Below, piece after piece: positions 1 to 9,130 of a DNA stretch of 41,398 nucleotides. The notes below the pieces were generated by a model, which was not told the origin of the DNA, searched no databases, and saw nothing but the letters and a program-made list of their open reading frames with translations. Source of the DNA: an uncultured Collinsella sp. (GTDB lineage Bacteria; Actinomycetota; Coriobacteriia; Coriobacteriales; Coriobacteriaceae); the NCBI GenBank assembly GCA_900754075.1, contig CAAEBN010000042.1:1-41398 (forward strand), written 5' to 3'. Position numbers and translations under genes: made by a program. How positions within the stretch are numbered: position 1 is the first letter of the stretch; every line of letters starts with the position of its first letter.

Positions 1-1
1 C

Positions 2-145
2 ATTTCAAGCCATCTGCTCGACGACCTGGCAGACCTCACCAACTCGTTCTACTTCATCGAGGCCGGCACGCTCGTGGAAAAGATCGAGTCGTCCTCGCAG
101 ACGCTCAAGCAGGAATACCTCGATACATACGAGGGAGGTGAATGA
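2..145 (+). CDS. ABC transporter ATP-binding protein, BcrA/lantibiotic-export type (C-terminal end only)
   Basis: Only the last 47 residues are in the window; the gene is cut by the left edge. The open frame begins ISSHLLDDLADLTNSFYF and continues with FIEAGTLVEKIES before a TGA stop. The ISSHLL...L...FI..G.L pattern is the region after the H-loop of ABC ATPases in the bacitracin/lantibiotic immunity and export family (BcrA, often paired with a two-component system or a small peptide). By family knowledge it would couple ATP hydrolysis to an integral membrane permease that is not in view. The stop lies one base before the next gene's ATG, and the Shine-Dalgarno sequence of that gene is inside this frame, so the two are co-transcribed. 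Assignment to ABC ATPases is fairly safe; the substrate is not known. Confidence 0.7.
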   Translation: MSSHLLDDLADLTNSFYFIEAGTLVEKIESSSQTLKQEYLDTYEGGE

Positions 146-146
146 C

Positions 147-491
147 ATGAAACTATTTGAACAGCTGAAGTCCAATGCGTCGCGCATGGCTGTCTACGCC
201 ATCCTCGTGGCAACGGCTTTATGCGGAATCGCGGCACCCGTCTATGCGCTCAACGGGGAGAAAGGCGATGTCGAACCCGCGTACATGGCTTCGACGGTTA
301 AGGACCGGTACAAAGCCTTCTCTGGAGACACGTTTTACGTAGCAGAGTACGACACGACCTACCGTCAGCTTCGCTACAACAAGGGCTACGACTATCTAGG
401 CGCAGAGGCAATCAGCTATACGTCGGGTTGGTACCGCTCCAACTATGGACACATAACCCAGTTCAAGTGTAACTACCGTGTGTACAACTAA
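147..491 (+). CDS. Small secreted protein of unknown function, possible bacteriocin-like product
   Basis: Encodes 114 residues. ATG 147 is chosen because GGGAGG lies 8 bases upstream; an upstream GTG at 138 is less likely because it overlaps that site. Residues 1-34 form a textbook Sec signal peptide: a basic start, a hydrophobic stretch (MAVYAILVATALCGIAAPV) and an A-x-A-like cleavage site after VYA. The predicted mature part is about 80 residues, rich in Tyr (at least ten), with a single Cys and a Tyr/Arg/Asn-rich C-terminus ending CNYRVYN. I do not recognise a domain. It follows an ABC ATPase of the bacitracin/lantibiotic type with one base between the genes. Lactococcin-972-like bacteriocins are secreted by a signal peptide and encoded near such ABC genes, so this is a candidate, but no family motif is clear. 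A strong terminator follows. Confidence 0.72.
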   Translation: MKLFEQLKSNASRMAVYAILVATALCGIAAPVYALNGEKGDVEPAYMASTVKDRYKAFSGDTFYVAEYDTTYRQLRYNKGYDYLGAEAISYTSGWYRSNYGHITQFKCNYRVYN

Positions 492-505
492 AGCAACCGG
501 CCGGG

Positions 506-543
506 ACGAGGGGTGATGCAAAAGCGTCGCCCCTCGTTTTTAA
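506..543 (+). terminator. Rho-independent terminator after the secreted-protein gene
   Basis: A 14-base stem (506-519 with 524-537, including G-U pairs), a loop of four A, then a T-run. It closes the ABC-secreted protein unit. Confidence 0.85.
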
Positions 544-550
544 CCATGTC

Positions 551-569
551 AACTGAACCTAGTTCAGTT
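551..569. promoter_or_regulatory. Perfect 8-bp inverted repeat, operator-like
   Basis: AACTGAAC-CTA-GTTCAGTT is a perfect inverted repeat with a 3-base centre. The size and the TGAAC/GTTCA half sites resemble operators of TetR-type repressors, but no regulator gene or clear promoter is beside it. Function is an inference. Confidence 0.35.
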
Positions 570-633
570 TGGTTGATTTCCGATCTCAGCCGAACACATT
601 GAGCGGAAAGGCCGTTCCCGCAGTCAGTCGAAC

Positions 634-664
634 GTCCCCGGGGCCCTTCTCAGGCCCCGGGGAC
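634..664. repeat. Perfect 12-bp GC-rich hairpin between gene 2 and rpmE
   Basis: GTCCCCGGGGCC pairs perfectly with GGCCCCGGGGAC across a 7-base loop (646-652), followed by GGCATTTT. It could be a second terminator that insulates rpmE from upstream transcription. The rest of 570-745 shows no convincing gene. Confidence 0.55.
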
Positions 665-745
665 GGCATTTTCCCAGTTGAAGGAACGGTGGAGATGTGT
701 TTCGATGGGTCAGATTCGTGTCGTTCCGAAAAGACCGTGAACCTT

Positions 746-774
746 TTGTGGGACACGCGGCGCCGTGGTACCAT
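746..774 (+). promoter_or_regulatory. Promoter of rpmE
   Basis: TTGTGG (746-751), 17-base spacer, TACCAT (769-774). A start near 781 places the two leader hairpins at the very 5' end of the mRNA. Confidence 0.6.
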
Positions 775-780
775 AGCCGA

Positions 781-858
781 GTTTGTTGTCTTGGTCGGAA
801 ACCAAGACGCCTTATGCGCTGATCGGTAACCAGCGCCTGACTAATAAGGAGTCCTACC
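781..858 (+). promoter_or_regulatory. Structured leader of rpmE, probable ribosomal-protein (L31) autoregulatory leader
   Basis: Two adjacent hairpins precede the AAGGAG ribosome binding site. The first is an 8-bp stem, 788-795 with 801-808, loop CGGAA. The second is a 6-bp stem, 816-821 with 831-836, loop ATCGGTAAC. Both carry the same sequence G(G/A)TCGG(A/T)AACC (793-803 and 821-831), as expected if one protein binds both. Ribosomal-protein leaders upstream of L31 genes have been described in several bacterial groups, including, as I recall, Coriobacteria. I could not run a covariance model to confirm a match. Confidence 0.6.
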
Positions 859-1284
859 ATGAAGCAGGGTATCCATCCCCAGTATGTCGAGTGCACGGTG
901 ACGTGCTCCTGCGGCAACACCTTCAAGACGCACGCTACCGTGTCCGAGATGAAGGTCGAGCTTTGCAACGAGTGCCACCCGTTCTACACCGGCCAGCAGA
1001 AGTTCGTCGACACCGGTGGACGCGTCCAGCGCTTCGCCGACAAGTTCGGTGGCGCCGCTGCCGCCCAGCTCAAGAAGGCTGAGGAGGCCAAGGCTGCCAA
1101 GGCCGCCAAGGCTGCTGAGGCCGAGGCCGCTCGCAAGGCCGCCGCTGAGGCTAAGGCTGCCGAGAAGGCTAAGCGTGCCGCTAAGTTCGCCGAGGAGGCT
1201 GCTAAGCAGGCCGCCGAGGCTCCCGCAGAGGCTCCCGTCGAGGAGGCCGCTGCCGAGGCTGAGACCACCGAGGCTGCTGAGTAA
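859..1284 (+). CDS. rpmE: 50S ribosomal protein L31 with long C-terminal extension
   Basis: Encodes 141 residues. The first ~70 are a standard zinc-binding L31 (C+ form): MKQGIHPQY, with zinc ligands Cys16, Cys18, Cys36 and Cys39 (CSC and CNECH) and the FYTGQQK...DTGGRVQRF signature. L31 binds the 50S central protuberance and helps bridge the subunits. The remaining ~70 residues are an Ala/Lys/Glu-rich tail made of AKAA/AEAA-type steps, predicted helical or coiled and turning acidic at the end; typical L31 stops near residue 70. AAGGAG precedes the ATG. A probable leader RNA and a dedicated promoter lie upstream and a terminator downstream, so it is monocistronic. The core assignment is certain; the role of the tail is unknown. 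Confidence 0.96.
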   Translation: MKQGIHPQYVECTVTCSCGNTFKTHATVSEMKVELCNECHPFYTGQQKFVDTGGRVQRFADKFGGAAAAQLKKAEEAKAAKAAKAAEAEAARKAAAEAKAAEKAKRAAKFAEEAAKQAAEAPAEAPVEEAAAEAETTEAAE

Positions 1285-1318
1285 ATAGCTCGCTGAGCAA
1301 ACACTCGCATTCATGGCT

Positions 1319-1355
1319 AAAGGGCCGCGTATCCATTTGGGTGCGCGGCCCTTTT
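1319..1355 (+). terminator. Terminator after rpmE
   Basis: AAAGGGCCGCG pairs with CGCGGCCCTTT across a 13-base loop and is followed by TTTTCCTTT. Confidence 0.85.
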
Positions 1356-1361
1356 CCTTTA

Positions 1362-1428
1362 TTGGTGCAAACGAACCTGTCTCCATGGCACCAGATTGGT
1401 ACGAAGGGGACGGATTGGTTTGCGCCAA
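1362..1428. repeat. Imperfect palindromic element, TTGGTGCAA / ACCTGTC family
   Basis: The 23-base left arm 1362-1384 pairs with 1406-1428 at 18 of 23 positions. The arm motif TTGGTGCAAAC..ACCTGTC recurs in the element at 36127-36193, so this is a dispersed family rather than a single terminator. A related half element (TAAACCAGTCCCTTTTTGG) follows at about 1473-1491 and matches the element at 13702-13740. The rest of 1285-1624 is non-coding; a possible -10 box TACAAT lies near 1557. Confidence 0.6.
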
Positions 1429-1624
1429 ATGGCAGAGAGACAGCGTTTTCCCAGATAAAAGCTGTCAAATTAAACCAGTCCCTTTTTGGCAGGTTGGTCG
1501 TAGTTATTACGTGGCGGTCGAGGTCGACCGTATAGGCCGCGCCTTGTTTGGCTAAAGTACAATCATCTGTGTTTAACTCGCCCGCAGCTGCACGGCGTGG
1601 GCGATGGCCAAAAAGGAAAACCAC

Positions 1625-4431
<2,807 letters not shown>

Positions 4432-4432
<1 letters not shown>

Positions 4433-5580
4433 TGGTCGAGGCTTTAGAGGTAACGCCCGCCGAGCTGGACGCGTTTGCGGACCGGCTCGGCGAGGTCGAG
4501 TCGTATCTTCATTTGGACGAGAAGCGCACGCGTGTGACCGAGCTCGAGGCCAAAAGCGTGGCCCCTGGCTTTTGGGATGACGCCGACGCCGCTCGCGCCA
4601 CCATGGAGGAGATCGCTCGCGCCAAGGAAGATATCGCTGCCGTGGATACCGCGCGCGGCGAGCTATCTGACGCCCGCGCGGCGCTGGAGCTTGCCGAGGA
4701 GATGGGCGACGACCCCGATGCCGCCGCATTGCGCGAGGAGGCTGCCGCTACGGCAAAACGCCTGGCCCGCGCTATCGACGAGCTCGAGCTTTCGAGCTGG
4801 TTTACCGGTGAGTTCGATCACGGCGACGCGATTGTGACCATCAAGCCCGGACAGGGCGGCCTGGAGGCGCAGGACTGGACCTTCATGCTCTTTAAGATGT
4901 ACATGAAGTACTGCCAGCGCCGCGGCTGGAAGGTCACCATTAACGACTGCCCCGCTGCCGAGGTCATCGGCATCGACCGTGCGACCTTTACCGTCGAGGG
5001 CAAGGATGCCTTTGGCATGCTGCGTGCCGAGGCCGGTGTGCACCGCCTGGTACGTATTAGCCCCACCGACGACAAGAAGCGCCGCCAGACCACGTTTGCC
5101 GGCGTCGAGGTCATCCCCGTGCTGCCTGACGATATCGACATCGAGATCAGCCCCGACGATATTCGCGTGGACGTGTATCACGCGAGCGGCCCGGGCGGCC
5201 AGGGCGTCAACACCACCGACTCCGCCGTACGCGTGACGCATTTTCCCAGCGGCATCGTTGTCACTTGCCAAAACGAGCGCAGCCAGATTCAGAACAAGGC
5301 CGCGTGCATGCAGATTCTCAAGGCCCGTCTGTACGAGATCGAGCTCGAGAAGCGCGCCGAGGCGCTCGACGAGATTCGTGGGCCCAAGACCACAATCGGT
5401 TTTGGTAACCAGATTCGCAGCTACGTGCTCTACCCGTATCAGATGGTCAAGGACCTGCGCACGGGCGTGGAGACCAGCAACGTCGAGGCCGTTCTCGACG
5501 ATGGCGATCTGGATCCGTTTGTGATCGGCTACCATCGCTGGGCAACCGGCAACGCCGATGCGGAAGGCTCGGACGCCTAG
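4432..5580 (+). CDS. prfB: Peptide chain release factor 2 (RF2)
   Basis: Encodes 382 residues. The ATG overlaps the secA stop by one base. RF2 reads UGA and UAA stop codons and releases the peptide. The catalytic GGQ is at 255-257 in GPGGQGVNTTDSAVR. The frame is continuous through the region where many bacteria carry the TCTTTGA programmed frameshift; here the sequence is TATCTTCATTTGGAC, so the autoregulatory frameshift is absent, as is usual in Actinobacteria. Unusual: the stop-codon recognition tripeptide, normally Ser-Pro-Phe, reads Ser210-Pro211-Thr212 (context VRISPTDDKKRRQTTF). Everything around it is RF2-like (RRQTTFA.VEV.P), not RF1-like. Identity is safe; the functional effect of the Phe-to-Thr change is unknown. 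Confidence 0.95.
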
Positions 5581-5670
5581 GCACATGGTTGGCTCCGGGT
5601 CGATGCAAACACTTCGCAGGGGTGGTATTTGCTCGGTGAATCGGTAGAATCGAATACAGCAAGAAGTTCA

Positions 5671-5698
5671 AAGCGCACTCGTTTGGGTGCGCTTTTTT
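5671..5698 (+). terminator. Terminator between prfB and the YitT gene
   Basis: AAGCGCAC pairs with GTGCGCTT across an 8-base loop, then T5. A -10-like TAGAAT lies at 5645-5650, so this hairpin would also sit in the 5' UTR of the next gene. Confidence 0.75.
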
Positions 5699-5710
5699 GA
5701 GGGAGGCAGC

Positions 5711-6601
5711 ATGGCATATCGTCTGGACATCAAGCGCATTCTTTCGCTGAACTTCTTTCACGATCTGCCCAAGATTATGCTGGGCTGCGCTCTGGCCGCT
5801 ATCGCGACGGATCTATTTTTGATTCCCAACGGTCTTGCTGCCGGCGGCGTTACGGGCCTCGCCACGATTATCCAGGCGGTTGGCGCCTCGCATGGCATAT
5901 CGCTTCCCGTCGGTATTCAAACCATCGTGATGAATGCCTTGCTGCTGCTGGTCGTTATGCGCGAGGGTGGCATGTTCTACGTGGTCCAGACGGCGACGGG
6001 CTTTGTGCTGCTGGGCTTCTTCACCGACCTGTTTGCTCCGTTTGTGGCGCCGCTGGCACATGCCGACCTGATGCTGCCCGCTATGTGGGGCGGCATTATC
6101 ACGGGTATCGGCTACGGCATGGTGCTGCGCGCCGGTGCCAACACTGGCGGCTCTGACACCATCGGTCAGATTATCTCGCGCAATACGTCACTACCGGTGG
6201 GCTCCACCGTCATGGCGATCGACGTTGCCGTCTGCGCGCTGTCGGCCCCGGTCTTCTCGGTCGAAAACGCGCTGTATGCGGGCCTTTCGATGGTCATTAG
6301 CGGCTACGTGATCGATGCCGTGGTCGACGGCGGCAACAGGCGCCGTATGGTACTCATCATCTCGGACAAGTTTCCCGATATTGCGGCCGACATCATGTAT
6401 GGCCTGGGTCGCGGCTGCACCAAGTTTAAGGCGACCGGCATGTACTCGGGTGCCGAGAAGCCGGTGATCATGGTAATCGTGAGCCGTCGCGAGCTCAATA
6501 CGCTCAAGACCATTGTGCGCGAGCGCGACCCGCGCGCCATCGTGACCGTGGCCGACGTTACGGAAACCTTCGGCGAGGGTTTCAAGGACATTAACGCGTA
6601 G
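5711..6601 (+). CDS. YitT family membrane protein (DUF161 + DUF2179)
   Basis: Encodes 296 residues. ATG 5711 is preceded by GAGGGAGG. The N-terminal two-thirds has about five hydrophobic segments, starting near ILSLNFFHDLPKIMLGCALAA, with the family signature LIPNGLAAGGVTGLA and later RAGANTGGSDTIGQII. The C-terminal ~90 residues (from about VVDGGNRRRMVLIISDKF) form the soluble DUF2179 domain, which in related proteins resembles a small ligand-binding fold. These proteins are widespread integral membrane proteins with no firmly established substrate. The gene is alone, between a terminator and a palindromic element. Family assignment is confident; function is open. Confidence 0.88.
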   Translation: MAYRLDIKRILSLNFFHDLPKIMLGCALAAIATDLFLIPNGLAAGGVTGLATIIQAVGASHGISLPVGIQTIVMNALLLLVVMREGGMFYVVQTATGFVLLGFFTDLFAPFVAPLAHADLMLPAMWGGIITGIGYGMVLRAGANTGGSDTIGQIISRNTSLPVGSTVMAIDVAVCALSAPVFSVENALYAGLSMVISGYVIDAVVDGGNRRRMVLIISDKFPDIAADIMYGLGRGCTKFKATGMYSGAEKPVIMVIVSRRELNTLKTIVRERDPRAIVTVADVTETFGEGFKDINA

Positions 6602-6622
6602 GCTGAATTTTGGTTTGCGGAC

Positions 6623-6688
6623 ATGATCCGTTTTCCTCCGTCCCCAGGGGATTAGGTGATCCATAGGGGACGGAGGAAAACGGATCAT
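6623..6688. repeat. 23-bp perfect inverted repeat (GGGGACGG family)
   Basis: Left arm 6623-6645 (ATGATCCGTTTTCCTCCGTC then CCC) and right arm 6666-6688 are exact reverse complements around a 20-base centre; the right arm runs into TTTTT, so it may also terminate the YitT transcript. The words CCGTCCCC, AGGGATCA and CGGATCAT recur at 11315-11399 and 23536-23559. The rest of 6689-6910 holds no gene I can support; AT-rich DNA at 6780-6830 probably contains the transketolase promoter (CATAAT near 6819). Confidence 0.7.
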
Positions 6689-6910
6689 TTTTGTGCTGGG
6701 GCGAGAGGCAGCCACCGCATCCAAAAGACGTTCACATTGATAAACCGTTTCATCAGCGGTTCTGCCTGCTCAATTGCTCAAATTATGATAAAAAGTCTGG
6801 TAAAGCAATCAGTTTCCAGCATAATGAATGACGTACGTGCATCGCGGCTGGGTTGGGACGACCTTCTGTGCCGTGCGCATCTTGTCTAAAGAGGATGAAA
6901 GGAAGGCACA

Positions 6911-7741
6911 ATGAGCGACGAAGAGCTCAAAAAGGTTGCCAACGAGGTAAGGAAGGGCATCGTCACCGGCGTGCACGCTGCCAAGTCCGGCCATCCGGGC
7001 GGTTCGCTCGGCGCTGCCGACATCATGACCTATCTGTACTTTGAGGAAATGAACGTCGACCCGGCCGACCCCCGCAAGGCCGACCGCGATCGCTTCGTGC
7101 TTTCCAAGGGTCACTGCGCGCCTGGTCTGTACGCCGTGCTCGCCGAGCGCGGATTCTTCCCCAAGGAGGATCTCGAGACGCTGCGCCACATCGGCAGCCA
7201 CCTGCAGGGTCACCCCAACATGAACGACACCCCGGGCGTTGATATGTCCACCGGTTCGCTCGGCCAGGGCATCTCCGCCGCCGTGGGCATGGCCGTTGCC
7301 GCCAAGCACTGGGGCGACGACTATCGCACCTACGCCCTGCTGGGCGACGGCGAGAGCGAGGAGGGCCAGGTCTGGGAGGCCGCCATGTTTGCCGGCAACC
7401 AGCAGCTCGACAACCTCTGCGTGATCGTCGACCACAACGGCCTGCAGATCGACGGCCCCGTCGAGGAGGTCAACGACCCCATGCCGCTCGCCGACAAGTT
7501 CCGCGCCTTTAAGTTCCACGTGGTGGAGCTCGCCGACGGCAACGACTTCGATCAGATCCGCGCCGCCTTTGCCGAGGCCCGCGCCACCAAGGGTCAGCCG
7601 ACCGCCATTATCGCCGAGACCATGAAGGGCAAGGGCGTCTCCTTTATGGAGAACCAGGTGGGCTGGCACGGTAAGGCCCCCAACGATGAACAGTTTGAGC
7701 AGGCCATGGCAGAGCTCACGGCCGCCGGAGAGGAGCTCTAG
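6911..7741 (+). CDS. Transketolase, N-terminal (thiamine diphosphate binding) subunit
   Basis: Encodes 276 residues, with AGGAAGG upstream of the ATG. Transketolase moves two-carbon ketol units in the non-oxidative pentose phosphate pathway. This is the N-terminal half of a split enzyme: SGHPGGSLGAADIM, the SKGHCAPGLYAVLAE motif, STGSLGQGIS, the TPP/Mg motif GDGESEEGQVWEA followed by the NLCVIVDHNGLQIDG segment, and KGKGVSFMEN. Full-length enzymes are ~650 residues; the partner half follows one base after the stop, so the pair acts as a heteromeric enzyme as in many anaerobes and archaea. Ring-closing or DXP-type alternatives are unlikely given the motif set. Confidence 0.93.
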   Translation: MSDEELKKVANEVRKGIVTGVHAAKSGHPGGSLGAADIMTYLYFEEMNVDPADPRKADRDRFVLSKGHCAPGLYAVLAERGFFPKEDLETLRHIGSHLQGHPNMNDTPGVDMSTGSLGQGISAAVGMAVAAKHWGDDYRTYALLGDGESEEGQVWEAAMFAGNQQLDNLCVIVDHNGLQIDGPVEEVNDPMPLADKFRAFKFHVVELADGNDFDQIRAAFAEARATKGQPTAIIAETMKGKGVSFMENQVGWHGKAPNDEQFEQAMAELTAAGEEL

Positions 7742-7742
7742 G

Positions 7743-8684
7743 ATGGCAGACGTCAAGAAAATCGCCACGCGCGTAAGCTACGGCGAGGCCCTCGTCGAGC
7801 TCGCCAACGAGCACGATGACTTTGTGGTCCTCGACGCCGACCTGGCCGCCGCCACGCAGACCGGCAAGTTCAAGGCCGCCTGCCCCGACCGCTTCTTCGA
7901 TGTGGGCATCGCCGAGAGCAACCTGATGGGTGTTGCCGCCGGTATCGCAACCACCGGCCGCGTCGCCTTCGCGAGCAGCTTTGCCATGTTTGCCGCCGGC
8001 CGAGCCTTTGAACAGGTCCGCAACTCCATCGGCTATCCGCACCTTAACGTTAAGATCGGTGCCACGCACGCCGGTATCTCGGTGGGCGAGGACGGCGCCA
8101 CGCACCAGTGCTGCGAGGATATCGCCCTGATGCGCGTCATCCCCGGCATGACCGTGATTGTTCCCGCCGACGATGTCGAGGCCCGCGCCGTGACGCGCGC
8201 CGCCTACGAGTGCGACGGCCCCGTGTATATGCGCTTCGCCCGTCTAGCCTCGCCGGTTATCAACGACCCCGAGACCTACAAGTTCGAGGTAGGCAAGGGT
8301 ATCGTCATGCGCGAAGGCGCCGACGTCACCATCATCGCCTGTGGCCTGATGGTCGGCGAGGCGCTCGAGGCCGCTGAGCAGCTTGCTGCCGAGGGCATCG
8401 ATGCCGAGGTCATCAACATGCACACCATCAAGCCCATCGATGCCGACCTGATCGTCAAGAGCGCCACCAAGACCGGCCACGTCGTGACCGTCGAGGAGCA
8501 CTCCGTGATCGGTGGCCTGGGCAGCGCCGTCGCCGACGTCCTGTGCGAGCAGTGCCCGACGCCGCTCAAGAAGATTGGCGTCAACGATACCTTCGGCGAG
8601 TCCGGCCCGGGTGCCGAGCTCCTGCACAAGTACGGCCTGGACGCCGCCAACATCGTGGCGACCACCAAGGAGTTCTTGGCCTAA
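7743..8684 (+). CDS. Transketolase, C-terminal subunit
   Basis: Encodes 313 residues from ATG 7743, one base after the stop of the N-terminal subunit; GGAGAGGAG inside that gene is the ribosome binding site. It contains the pyrimidine-binding domain (VLDADLAAATQTGKF, FDVGIAESNLMGVAAGIA, FASSFAMFAAGRAFEQVR, GATHQCCEDIALMR) and the C-terminal transketolase domain (VITIACGLMVGEAL-like region near residue 195, TVEEHSVIGGLGSAVA). It supplies the conserved Glu of the IAESN motif that activates the cofactor bound by the partner. A terminator follows, so the two genes form a closed operon. Confidence 0.93.
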   Translation: MADVKKIATRVSYGEALVELANEHDDFVVLDADLAAATQTGKFKAACPDRFFDVGIAESNLMGVAAGIATTGRVAFASSFAMFAAGRAFEQVRNSIGYPHLNVKIGATHAGISVGEDGATHQCCEDIALMRVIPGMTVIVPADDVEARAVTRAAYECDGPVYMRFARLASPVINDPETYKFEVGKGIVMREGADVTIIACGLMVGEALEAAEQLAAEGIDAEVINMHTIKPIDADLIVKSATKTGHVVTVEEHSVIGGLGSAVADVLCEQCPTPLKKIGVNDTFGESGPGAELLHKYGLDAANIVATTKEFLA

Positions 8685-8730
8685 GGCAAGACGAGGCAAA
8701 GTATCGTCTCAACAAACACATCCAAGCTAG

Positions 8731-8765
8731 AACAGGGGCGTCCCCAAAGAGGGCGCCCCTGTTTA
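8731..8765 (+). terminator. Terminator after the transketolase pair
   Basis: AACAGGGGCG pairs with CGCCCCTGTT, followed by TATGTT; moderate T-run. Confidence 0.7.
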
Positions 8766-8904
8766 TGTTGAATTTAAATGAGAGTCCTGCCAAGCAAAGT
8801 TCCCATGGGGAAACGGGTCCATCCCAACAAAGTGCAATTCAGACCCTCCCAACTTTGTATGCGCACCATCACAAGGTAGATGCGCCGGCCCCATAGTAGC
8901 CGCA

Positions 8905-9026
8905 GGCCGCGCACAGGGTTACCTCCCAAATCTTTCCGCAGGACGGAGGAGCCCCCGCAGCGCGAAGCGCGTAGCGGGGCTCCGACATGTCCGAGGACGA
9001 TTTGGGAGGTAACCCTGTGCGCGGCC
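8905..9026. repeat. 122-base cruciform-like long inverted repeat with nested hairpin
   Basis: A perfect 28-bp outer stem (8905-8932 with 8999-9026) encloses an inner hairpin: GGAGCCCC.CGC (8948-8958) with GCGGGGCTCC (8974-8983), capped by GCGC-GAA-GCGC (8960-8970). Short GGAC/GTCC complements lie between the two. No reading frame is supported. It could be a non-autonomous mobile element, a structured RNA or a transcription barrier between the transketolase operon and ftsE. Confidence 0.8.
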
Positions 9027-9076
9027 GGACAGATCCCAAAGCCCGCCATGCTTCTTATGTGCAGCAAAGGCAATCC

Positions 9077-9085
9077 TGCTAAAAT
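9077..9085 (+). promoter_or_regulatory. Extended -10 promoter of ftsE
   Basis: TGCTAAAAT is an extended -10 (TGnTAAAAT) 46 bases before the GTG start; no good -35 is seen, as is common with extended -10 promoters. Confidence 0.45.
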
Positions 9086-9130
9086 ACAAAGCGCTCATGT
9101 AGTTTAAACGCACGACGATAAGGAGCACCA

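Noticed and set aside
569..829. 86-codon frame upstream of rpmE
   Set aside because: It spans a strong hairpin, the rpmE promoter and the leader; no ribosome site.
1313..1555. 80-codon frame between rpmE and secA
   Set aside because: It starts at the rpmE terminator and runs through a palindromic element; no ribosome site and no sensible protein.
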